Shown here in pieces: positions 8,001 to 15,300 of a stretch of 17,011 bases of DNA (its first letter is position 1; every line of letters begins with the position of its first letter). Under the pieces are notes generated by a model. That model saw nothing but the letters and a program-made list of their open reading frames with translations. It made no database searches and was not told where the DNA came from. A program made the translations under genes and the position numbers. The stretch is taken from NCBI GenBank assembly GCA_003487805.1, contig DNNE01000166.1, positions 482 to 17,492 on the forward strand, read 5' to 3'. This DNA comes from Blastocatellia bacterium. GTDB lineage: Bacteria; Acidobacteriota; Blastocatellia; Pyrinomonadales; Pyrinomonadaceae.

Positions 8001-8315
8001 TGGCGAAAATTCGGCATGGGCAAGTTGGTCGGCAAACGGACGTGGGGCGGACTGGTGGGAATTCTTGGCTTCCCGGTTCTGATGGATGGCGGCACAATTA
8101 CGGCGCCGAACTTTGCGATCTGGACACCCGAAGAAGGTTGGGTGGTGGAAAATGTCGGTGTGCCGCCCGACATCGAAATTGAACAAACGCCGGCCGACGT
8201 CATCAATGGACATGACCCGCAGCTCGAAAAAGCGATTCAACTCGTCATGGATGAGTTGAAAAAGAACCCGACGAAAGAGCCAGGGCGACCGCCTTATCCG
8301 GTCAAGAACAAGTGA
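5028..8315 (+). CDS. Exported tricorn-type S41 family protease
   Basis: A 1095-residue protein, the normal length for tricorn homologues. Residues 1-30 form a signal peptide ending near FAAAQG. WD40-like PD40 repeats (SPDG/SPDS motifs) fill about 45-680 as two beta-propellers, with a charged linker near 553-575. A helical C1 region (about 690-770) is followed by a PDZ domain (about 805-865) and the S41 catalytic domain (about 880-1070). The nucleophile is S983 in AGSGGD, the catalytic glutamate is probably E1041 in VENVGVPPD, and the histidine is H760. The residue matching tricorn Ser745 is glycine (G759). The family cleaves oligopeptides; here the enzyme would act outside the cytoplasm. A strong GGAGGAA (5018-5024) lies 3 nt before the ATG. 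The gene is monocistronic. Confidence 0.93.
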   Translation: MRSIPFLRHSICLVSIVVLVFLAQSFAAAQGVDINDTRLLAQPAISKTHIAFIYAGDLWAADLDGRNVRRLTADEGLEASPQFSPDGSLIAFTAQYDGNLDVYVVPVAGGVPTRLTWHPGADVVQGFTPDGSAVLFTSARAVFTGRYTQLFTVPVKGGIEEPLKLPNAFEATYSPDGSRLAYNPIGPAFLEWKHYRGGMASTIWLYNFGDNATEKLPQPEGRANDVDPMWVGDTIYFRSDRNGEFNIFSYNFKSKTIKQVTDHKDFPVLSASAGAGQVIYEQAGYLHILDPKSGRSTKLTVGVSADLPETRPRFVKGARYIRNAELSPTGARAVFEFRGEIVTVPAEKGDTRDLTNTVAVNERSPTWSPDGKSIAYFSDESGEYAMHIRSQDGKGEVRKIKLSGAGFYDDPVWSPDSQKISYTDNSWSVYWLDVKSGVSKKIGSEYLYGPSRTRTIYHSWSPDSKWLAYTLSTRANIQTVYAYSIEKDKSFGITDGLTEVTEPIFDESGKYLYFLGSTNAGPVKEWFAQSNADMRFTSSIYLAVLRSNLPNPLAKESDEEKGVTREEKPKESPKTPEPFSIDFDGLNNRILAIPLPSGNYSRLQAGTAGQFYYVQSPEDDNPTPGAPERSVLHQYDLNKRKDDSFIPAVSDYLVSADKKKIMFRSNTAWSIVAVTPKPQPGTGRINVDDIEVRIDPRAEWAQIFNEAWRINRDFFYAPNMHGVNWTAAREKYAAFLPYLTTRGDLNRVIQWMCSELAVGHHRGGGGDTLYTAKTVPGGLLGADYSVENGRYRFKKVYGGLNWNPELRSPLTEPGVNVKQGEYLLAVRGQDLKPPTNVYSLFENTSGKIIEITVGPKPDGTGSRTVQVVPVANEAALRNRDWVEGNLKKVDAATGGRVAYVYVPNTAGAGHDYFKRYFFPQAYKDAIIVDERFNGGGQYADYYIDLLRRPLGAYWAMRYGADLKTPAASIQGPKVMIIDETAGSGGDLLPWMWRKFGMGKLVGKRTWGGLVGILGFPVLMDGGTITAPNFAIWTPEEGWVVENVGVPPDIEIEQTPADVINGHDPQLEKAIQLVMDELKKNPTKEPGRPPYPVKNK

Positions 8316-8454
8316 TCCGCTGCCAACCACTGGATGCGAGCGGAGCGGTGCAGTTTAGCGAGGTGGCAAAGGCGAGACGCGCGCGCAACTTGGGCAAACT
8401 CTACCACTCGCTTAATGCCAATGTTGCGTAATGCTTGATTTGTGGCGTGTACCT

Positions 8455-8617
8455 CGCTCCGTCAGGAGCGAAATGTTTATGGGAAATCCGCCTGAAATGA
8501 AACCAAGCTCCTTTAGGAGCGCAATGTGCGGCGATTCAACATTACGCTCCTAAAGGAGCTAAAGCGGTTTGAAGCTGTCGGTTTCTATAAACATTGCGCG
8601 CCTAACGGCGCTTAGCG
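8455..8617. repeat. Compound palindromic (REP-like) element with four hairpin units
   Basis: Four copies of a short hairpin, GCTCC-N4-GGAGC or its variant GCGCC-N4-GGCGC, followed by an AATG tail, lie at 8455-8470, 8507-8520, 8546-8559 and 8598-8611. The first two read forward and the last two reversed. The inner pair, 8507-8526 and 8540-8559, are inverted copies matching at 19 of 20 positions. The outer pair match at about 17 of 21 positions around AATGTTTAT. The nesting resembles the paired REP units (BIMEs) mobilised by RAYT transposases, but no RAYT gene is present. The element fills most of the 428-bp gap between convergent genes. Confidence 0.75.
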
Positions 8618-8665
8618 AACGTGTCACGCGCAATATGCCACGTCAAACCGCACCACTACTGATGC

Positions 8666-8732
8666 AAGCCAGCTCGGGCAGCGCTGGCTTGTGCACGAAC
8701 TTGCACGGGGCTCTCGTGAGTTCTTAACTCAC
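8666..8732. terminator. Cluster of three hairpins between convergent genes
   Basis: Three perfect stems follow one another: AAGCCAGC/GCTGGCTT (8666-8690, 9-nt loop), GTGCA/TGCAC (8691-8706) and GTGAGTT/AACTCAC (8716-8732, 3-nt loop). The third ends 11 bp from the kinase stop codon. No T-tract follows on either strand, so these are only candidate bidirectional terminators, suggested by the position between the convergent protease and kinase genes. Confidence 0.4.
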
Positions 8733-8743
8733 AAAGCAATGCA

Positions 8744-11455
8744 CTAACTTGCCAACGCCTGGAGCTTTTGTTGGGCCTCGCGCAAATCTTTCAGCCCACC
8801 CAGGGCGATTTCATTAGCGGCTTTAAGTTTGGAAAGAATCTCAACGGTCTCTTGATATTGATTGCGAGCTTCAGGCTGTCCCCGCGGAATAGCGGCATAG
8901 AGGTTCCCTTGCAGAAGACAGAGTCTGGCGATTTGCGCTTCGGAGTTGACCTGTTGTTGTGGTTCACTCGCGGCAACTTTTTTCCAGAGGCGTTCCGCTT
9001 CGCGATACGAGGCCAGGGCTTTATCTCTTTGTCCGAAGACCGCATAAACATCTCCGGTTGAACTGAGAAATTTGGCATTGCGAGACGCAATCGAAAGTGC
9101 GCTGCCGCCAAAATCGTTTATCTGATTGTTAACCGTGGCAGCGTCATGCATCATTCGCAGCGCCTCTTCGATGTGACCGGTGCGGTGCAGCGTGTCCGCC
9201 ACGCGCAGCATATAGACCGGCTCAGCGCCGCGAAGCTGCGCGTCCATAAGTTTTGCGGTTCCTTCCCGGACGACGCGCAGGCAAGTGCGAAAGTGGTCCA
9301 ACGCTGTCTGGTAATCACCTTGATCATATCGAACTTCGGCAGTCTCGCGGTTGGCTGCGGCCAGACGAACCCATCCCAAACGGTAGTCAGGATGTTCGGC
9401 CACGAGCGCTTCAGCGACTGCTAAGGCGCGCTGATAGTAGTCTTCGGCTGTTTGCGGGTCCTTAAGATCCTGAGCATAATTCATATACGCGAGGGACAAT
9501 AAATCGCGTTCATGATTTGTCGCGGGACTCTTGTCGAGTAATTGAATCTCTCTCGCCCGAGTCTGTTGGACGAGCCAACTGTAATTCGCCGCTTCCTCAG
9601 GTCGTTCATATAAATTGAAAAGATACACGAGCGTGGAATAAGAGCTCGCCAATTCAGCGTAATTGTCGCCATCGTTCGGCGCAGCCGCGACGAGTTCTTC
9701 CCACAGACGCGTTCTCTCCTGGTTAAGGTTCAACTTTTCGGCAGGCTCCTTTGCGCAAAAAAAGTCGTACTCGACCAGGTTCATCGCGAGCAATCTTTTT
9801 GCCCCCATATCTTTCGGTGAGTCGGCCACCAGGCGGCGAGAGATTTCCAGTCCCCGGAGGAGGTTGGCTCGAACCTCTTCGGGTTTGCCGTTCTCATATC
9901 CGAACTGCTTGCCCAGCAGAATGTAGCCTTCGGACAACTGCTTCAAAACCGCCGGGTCATTCGTTTCTTGCGCCAACCCGTTGAGATATTCAATGGAAAC
10001 TTTGTAGAGGTTTTCGTGGGCCGGATCCGAACCGGGAAGAACTCCAACCTGGGTCGCCAGGTCTTTCAACAGGGTATTGGTCAGCCGGCGAATTTCGGCG
10101 GATCGCTGCTCGGCTCGGGTCGATTGTTGCCGGGCGACGACGGCTTGCCAGACAGCGATTGAGAGTCCGGCTAAAATTGCCGCCAGGGCGAGAGTCGCAA
10201 ATACGGTCGCCACTCGATTGCGCTCGATGAATTTTGAAGCGCGATAAGAAAGGGTTGCGCGACGCGCCACCACCGGTAGCCCTTCAAGATGCCGTCGCAC
10301 GTCTTCAGAAAACTGCAGCACCGAACTGTAGCGACGCCCCGGTTCTTTGCGCAGCGCGGTGAGCACGATGTTATCCAAATCGCCGGAGAGTTTCCGTTGC
10401 AAGCGCGCGGGTTTGTCCGAGCGCAATTCGGCAACCGTGTCGGCCACAATCCATTTGGTTCCGTTCTTCGATAGTTCGATTTCCTCGCGGGCCAAAGCGG
10501 CTGTTGACGGGGCGGCAGGTTGTCGTTCCGAGATGATCTGCAGAACCTCGTTGGCCTGACTGTTCTTAAAACTAAACGGGCGATGACCGCACAGCAATTC
10601 GTAAAGCAGCACGCCGAGCGAATAGACATCGCTGGCTGTCGTGATTCGTTCGCCACGAATTTGTTCGGGCGCAGCGTACTCCGGCGTCAGCAGGTTCGCT
10701 CCGGTCGCAGTCGCCTCGATCGTGTCTCCGAATGCATCGGGAGAAAGTAATTTGGCGATGCCAAAGTCGAGCAGTTTCGGCTCGCCGTCCGATGCGATCA
10801 AGATATTCGAGGGTTTGATATCGCGGTGGACGACGAGGTTCTGGTGCGCATAGACGACCGCGGCGCATACTTTGCGAAAGAGCCCGAGGCGCTCATTAAT
10901 TGTCAGTCGTTTCTGATCGCAAAACTCTGTGATGGTTTCGCCTTCAACATACTCCATCACGATAAACGGCAAGCCATCGGTCGTGCCGCCATCAAGTAGC
11001 CGGGCGATGTTCGGATGGTTCAGCGAGGCCAGGACATCTCGCTCCAGAACGAAGCGGCGGACGATTGCGTCTGTGTCCATACCGCGCTTAACAATCTTGA
11101 GCGCGACCTGTTGATGAAAACCTTCACGCCTGGCGAGGTAGACCGCGCCCATTCCCCCGCGACCAACTTCGCGCACAACTCGATAGGGTCCAATCACCGT
11201 TCCCGGAGGGATTTCGTTGGCCACCAGGACCCGGGCTCCATCGGCGAAAACATCTGACCTGAGAAAGCCCCGGCTGTCGGCTTGCCGGGCCGCGCGCAAC
11301 ATTGCCTCTGCCTCTCGCTGCAACCGCTCGTCGCCGTTACAGGCGTGCTGCAAAAGCTCGCCTTGTTTTTCCGGCGCAACCTCGAGTGCGGCGGCGAAAA
11401 CTTCATTCAGTCGTTGCCATTGGCCCGGTTGCAGGCTGTCCGATCTTTCACTCAT
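8744..11455 (-). CDS. Transmembrane Ser/Thr protein kinase with TPR-like C-terminus
   Basis: A 903-residue PknB-type kinase. A helical N-terminus (about 8-60, WQRLNEVFAAALEV) typical of acidobacterial kinases precedes the catalytic domain (about 91-385). The catalytic domain holds the glycine loop GRGGMGAVY (98-106), K120, HRDIKPSN (210-217), DFG (230-232) and a YAAPE segment. All catalytic residues are intact. One transmembrane helix lies at about 413-437. The remaining 450 or so residues are helical with TPR-like pairs such as ADTLHRTGHIEEALRMM and GDVYAVFGQRDKALASYREA, probably outside the membrane and sensing or binding proteins. The start codon overlaps the end of the sigma gene by 8 bp (ATGAGTGA), so translation is coupled. 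The sigma factor is the obvious candidate substrate. Signal and other targets are unknown. Confidence 0.93.
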   Translation of the reverse strand: MSERSDSLQPGQWQRLNEVFAAALEVAPEKQGELLQHACNGDERLQREAEAMLRAARQADSRGFLRSDVFADGARVLVANEIPPGTVIGPYRVVREVGRGGMGAVYLARREGFHQQVALKIVKRGMDTDAIVRRFVLERDVLASLNHPNIARLLDGGTTDGLPFIVMEYVEGETITEFCDQKRLTINERLGLFRKVCAAVVYAHQNLVVHRDIKPSNILIASDGEPKLLDFGIAKLLSPDAFGDTIEATATGANLLTPEYAAPEQIRGERITTASDVYSLGVLLYELLCGHRPFSFKNSQANEVLQIISERQPAAPSTAALAREEIELSKNGTKWIVADTVAELRSDKPARLQRKLSGDLDNIVLTALRKEPGRRYSSVLQFSEDVRRHLEGLPVVARRATLSYRASKFIERNRVATVFATLALAAILAGLSIAVWQAVVARQQSTRAEQRSAEIRRLTNTLLKDLATQVGVLPGSDPAHENLYKVSIEYLNGLAQETNDPAVLKQLSEGYILLGKQFGYENGKPEEVRANLLRGLEISRRLVADSPKDMGAKRLLAMNLVEYDFFCAKEPAEKLNLNQERTRLWEELVAAAPNDGDNYAELASSYSTLVYLFNLYERPEEAANYSWLVQQTRAREIQLLDKSPATNHERDLLSLAYMNYAQDLKDPQTAEDYYQRALAVAEALVAEHPDYRLGWVRLAAANRETAEVRYDQGDYQTALDHFRTCLRVVREGTAKLMDAQLRGAEPVYMLRVADTLHRTGHIEEALRMMHDAATVNNQINDFGGSALSIASRNAKFLSSTGDVYAVFGQRDKALASYREAERLWKKVAASEPQQQVNSEAQIARLCLLQGNLYAAIPRGQPEARNQYQETVEILSKLKAANEIALGGLKDLREAQQKLQALAS

Positions 11456-12017
11456 TAGTTTGTGGTTTGTCAGTTAGAGCCTTGTAAAGCCAGCCTCGCG
11501 CAAATGCCCATTCGCGTTCGACGGTGGCGGTTGAGGTCTTCATTACCGCCGCGATTTCATCAATCGTCAACCCGCCAAAAAATTTGAGCTCGACGACCTC
11601 AGTCTTGAGTTTGTCGACTTTCTCCAGGCGGACCAACGCCTCGTCGAGAGCGATCAGATCCACGACGTCGTTATCGAAGACGACAGCCACTTCATCGAGC
11701 GGTGTTTTTTCAACTCCGCCGCCGCGTTTTTGGGCCCGCTTTGATTCGGCGTGGTTGACCAAAATGCGGCGCATCATGCTGGCTGCAATTCCGAAGAACT
11801 GGGCCCGATTGTGCCAGTCAACACGCTGCTGGTTTATCAACCTTAGATAAGCTTCGTGGACCAGACCCGTTGGCTGCAGAGTGTGGTCCGAGCGTTCCTG
11901 TCTCAAGTAACCTCTGGCAATGATGCGAAGCTCGTCATAGACCAGCGGCAAAAGGGCGTCCAGGGCCGCACGGTCTCCCTCGCCGTACGAAATCAACATC
12001 TGCGTTACGTCGCCCAT
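11448..12017 (-). CDS. ECF sigma factor of the kinase-linked type (Sigma70_ECF/TIGR02999-like)
   Basis: A 189-residue sigma factor. Region 2 is at about 10-90 (LVYDELRIIARGYLRQE, then LVHEAYLRL, then the RAQFFGIAASMMRRILVNHA helix). Region 4 is at about 130-182 (LKFFGGLTIDEIAAVMKTSTATVEREW). The acidic DAED-type motif that normally contacts RNA polymerase ahead of LVQEVF is replaced by QPTG (48-51), with Thr50. This matches the kinase-linked ECF43-like groups in which threonine phosphorylation activates the factor, known from Vibrio EcfP/PknT. Its last codons overlap the kinase gene by 8 bp. No anti-sigma gene is present. The best Shine-Dalgarno candidate, GAGGGG, lies about 13 nt from the ATG, so the start is reasonable but not certain. 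Confidence 0.9.
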   Translation of the reverse strand: MGDVTQMLISYGEGDRAALDALLPLVYDELRIIARGYLRQERSDHTLQPTGLVHEAYLRLINQQRVDWHNRAQFFGIAASMMRRILVNHAESKRAQKRGGGVEKTPLDEVAVVFDNDVVDLIALDEALVRLEKVDKLKTEVVELKFFGGLTIDEIAAVMKTSTATVEREWAFARGWLYKALTDKPQTNE

Positions 12018-12070
12018 GCCACCGCGTGCCCCTCAACAGATCCGGCCAGCCATTATTACTTGGGTTCCAG

Positions 12071-12093
12071 GAAAAGGCGAAAGAAATTTCGCC
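12071..12093 (-). promoter_or_regulatory. Terminator-like hairpin in the sigma-kinase leader
   Basis: On the minus strand GGCGAAA-TTTC-TTTCGCC is a perfect 7-bp stem directly followed by TTTTC. It lies about 55 nt before the sigma start codon, where a complete terminator would act as an attenuator if the promoter is upstream. The stem is only moderately GC-rich and the T run is four long, so this is a suggestion. It could also be the 3' end of an unseen upstream transcript. Confidence 0.4.
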
Positions 12094-12146
12094 AGGCGTG
12101 AGGGAGATTGCGTTCTTTTCCGGCGTAATAGGTAGGAGCAAGAAAC

Positions 12147-12175
12147 GCGCGTTGGTGAGCATAGCTCACACGCGC
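12147..12175. promoter_or_regulatory. 12-bp inverted repeat in the divergent intergenic region
   Basis: GCGCGT (12147-12152) pairs with ACGCGC (12170-12175), and GTGAGC (12155-12160) pairs with GCTCAC (12164-12169). The result is a 12-bp stem with a 2-nt bulge and a 3-nt loop. It sits about 190 bp upstream of the repeat-protein gene and 130 bp upstream of the sigma gene, so it could be an operator or an RNA hairpin. The rest of the 346-bp gap shows only the other listed sites. Confidence 0.4.
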
Positions 12176-12307
12176 CATTCAAGAGCAGAGCCGCGAATTT
12201 GACTCCTGGAAATTGGTAGCGATTGGGCCAATAGCCGCGCGGCTGATAACTGATCGCAAACGTGCTGCGTTGCCGACTCTTGCGCGATTGGTTGTTTGTC
12301 TGCGCAG

Positions 12308-12323
12308 CTAGCGGTAACTAGCG
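12308..12323 (+). promoter_or_regulatory. CTAGCG direct repeat at 10-bp spacing upstream of the surface-protein gene
   Basis: CTAGCG occurs at 12308-12313 and again at 12318-12323, one helical turn apart, within a GCTAG-N6-CTAGC inverted arrangement (12307-12322). The pair lies about 40 bp before the start codon at 12364, where it would overlap a promoter. Likely candidates are a regulator site or chance. Confidence 0.3.
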
Positions 12324-12363
12324 ACTCATTGACCAACAACATCTATCCGAAGGAGAGAGTTCC

Positions 12364-15300
12364 ATGCGTACTTTGAAAGAGATCATTTGTGCTTCCGTGC
12401 TTGTGTTGGCTCTGCTCTCGACGGCAGCAGCCCAGGACAGTGCCGCGCTTCAGAAATCAACTCTGACGATCACAGCGGCGGCTGCCGGCGAGCGGGTACG
12501 CATCACTGCGCCGTCTTCCGTCGTGCAGATGCACGTGGAAGTCTATGCCGCTGGCGGAGAGAAACTCTTCGACCAGGAGATCAGAGGCGGAAATGTCTTT
12601 GATTGGCATATCAAGGATGGTCAGGCCCAGCGGCTCGCCGCAGGCGCGTATGTCTGCGTCGTCACCGCCAGGAGCGTCTCCGGCAAGCTGATTCGGAAGA
12701 TTGGCGCGGTGACGGTCGATGAGAACTCAGCGAGTGTGGGACCGGGGGAATCACAACTGCTATCCCCACCACAAGCGCAGGCCATTGGACCCGTGGAAGC
12801 AGACTCGTCCTGGACGATCGTGACTGAGGGCGATAACCAGACGGCCACGGTCATTGCCAACAACGGCACCGACGGCCAGATGATTAGAGGGCGCGGCGCA
12901 CTCACCTTTCGCATCGGCAATTTCTTCTCCGGCATAGACACGGAGCAGATGCGCCTGACTGAAGAAGGCAACCTTGGTATTGGCACTTCACAACCACAGG
13001 CGAAGCTGGACGTGGCCGGCACGGTTCGCGCTGAACGCTTCCTGGTCGCCAGACCAAAGCCCGGCAGTGCCAGCCAGACGCAGGCCAGCAACTCAGCGCC
13101 GGCGACCGGCGCAACGGATTCAGTTCAGCCACTGACCTCGGGCTCAGGCACGCAGAACCATATCGCCAAGTGGACCGACAATGCAGGCATGCTGGGTGAT
13201 TCAGCGATCACCGAAACGGTCGGTGGCAACGTCGGCATCGGGACGACGGCTACAGTTGCCCTGGATATTTACGGGAAATTCAAAATAAACAATGACGGAA
13301 CTGGTAAATGGGGAGCCAGCGGTGCTCAGGGGCTTTTGAATTGGGATACGAATTTGGCAATTATCGGAGGGTATGCGGGCAATAACCTGGGACTTTTTGC
13401 CAATAACACCCAGTACGCAACGCTGACCACAGCCGGCAAATTCGGCCTCGGGACGACGGCGCCGAATAGCCTATTCGAAATCAAGGGGGCGGTTCCGGTC
13501 CTATCAATCAACGGCACCGCCTCAAATTCATTTAGAGGCTTGACGTTCTTAGACGATGGCAGTGACTTCGGGACCAAACTAACAGCCAATGCCAGCACTG
13601 GCGAACTCAGGGATTCAGTTGGCCCAGCTGTGGGCTGGGGAGGGTTCCGTACTTTCTACACGGACACGACGGAAAAAATGAGAATCACCAGCAGCGGCAA
13701 CGTTGGCATCGGCACGACCACGCCCGCGTCGCGCCTCGAAGTAGCTGGCAACGTCAAGGTGACCGGCAACGGCAACGGTTTCTTCTTCGCGGACGGGACC
13801 AGTATGACAACTGCCGGGGCGACGCTTGGGGCCAACACCTTCACGGGCAATCAGACCGTGACCGGCAACGTGTCGGCGACGGGAACGCTCAGCACGACGG
13901 GCGCGGTCAGCGGCGCGAGTGCGAGCTTCACGGGCGATGTGGACACGACCACGTCCTACAAGATTGGCGGCGCCAGAGTGTTGAGCGTGGCAGGCACGAA
14001 TAATACTTTCGCCGGTGTCGGTGCTGGCGCCAGCAACACGACGGGCCTCAGCAACTCCTTCTTCGGGTACAATGCTGGTGAGGGCAACTCGGCGGGAAAC
14101 AGCAACGCCTACTTCGGGGCGGGTGCTGGCACGAACACGGGGGGCAGCGGCAACGCCTTCTTCGGGGCGTCTGCTGGCTTTAGCAGTGGGAACGAGAATA
14201 ACAACACCTTTATCGGCAATTCTACAAACGGCGCGGAAGGTATTACCAATGCGACTGCCCTCGGTTCCAATGCCCGTGTCACCCAGAGCAACTCTCTCGT
14301 GCTTGGCAGTATCAATGGTGTCAACTCCGCAACCTCAAACACGAAGGTAGGCATCGGCACCACCGCGCCCGCGCAGCCGCTCGAAGTAGTTGGCAACGTG
14401 AAGGTGAGTGGCGACGGCAACGGCTTCATCTTCGCGGACAATACGACGATGACAACTGCCGGGGCGACGCTCGGGGCCAATACCTTCACGGGCAATCAGA
14501 CCGTGACCGGCAATGTCTCGGCGTCGGGAACGCTCAGCGCGACGGGCGTGGTCAGCGGCGCGAGCGCAAACTTCACGGGTGATGTGAATACGACCACACA
14601 GTACAATATCGGCGGCAACCGAGTGTTGAGTGTGCCAGGCGTGCAGAATATTTTCGCCGGTGCCGGTGCTGGTGCGAACAACTCGGGCCCTCGCAACTCC
14701 TTCTTCGGGGTGACTGCTGGAGGGAGCAACGCGAATGGGTTCAACAACTCCTTCTTCGGTTGGAGTGCTGGCCTTAACAACACGTCGGGCAACAACAACG
14801 CCTTCTTCGGGGCGTCGGCCGGTAAGAACGCGACTGCCGACAACAACGCCTTCTTCGGGGTGTCGGCTGGCTTTGCCAACACGGCCGGTGGCAGCAACGC
14901 CTTTTTTGGTTTTGGTGCTGGCCAGAACAACTCTATCGGCAGCAGCAATATCTTCATCGGAACCAATAGCGGAATAACGAACACTGTCGAAAGCAACAAC
15001 ACCTTTATCGGCACTTCTGCAAACGGTGCGGCTGGTATTACGAATGCGACTGCCATCGGCTCTAACGCCAGTGTCACACAGAGCAACTCTCTCGTGCTTG
15101 GCAGTATCAATACTGTGAACGGCGCAACCTCAAACACGAACGTCGGCATCGGCACCACCGCGCCTTCCAGTGTTTTTCACATAGTGAGTCAGGCCGAGCA
15201 GCTCATCACCGCCTCGACGTCCTGGACCGGCGGCGCATGGTTTAACCTCGCAAACACTGACACAGGTGCAAGAACCTGGAGTCTGATCTCATCAGCAAGC

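Noticed and set aside
8455..8617. Possible CRISPR array
   Set aside because: Units are inverted relative to each other, spacing is irregular and there are no constant-length spacers.
14002..15050. 51-bp periodicity read as a DNA tandem repeat or CRISPR
   Set aside because: The period is a whole number of codons and follows the 17-residue protein repeat. Sequences vary at silent positions as expected for coding repeats.
14109..15158. Long minus-strand open frames opposite the repeat region
   Set aside because: They mirror the sense-strand repeats, giving low-complexity Ala/Pro/Leu/Val products. The sense protein has a signal peptide and recognisable motifs.
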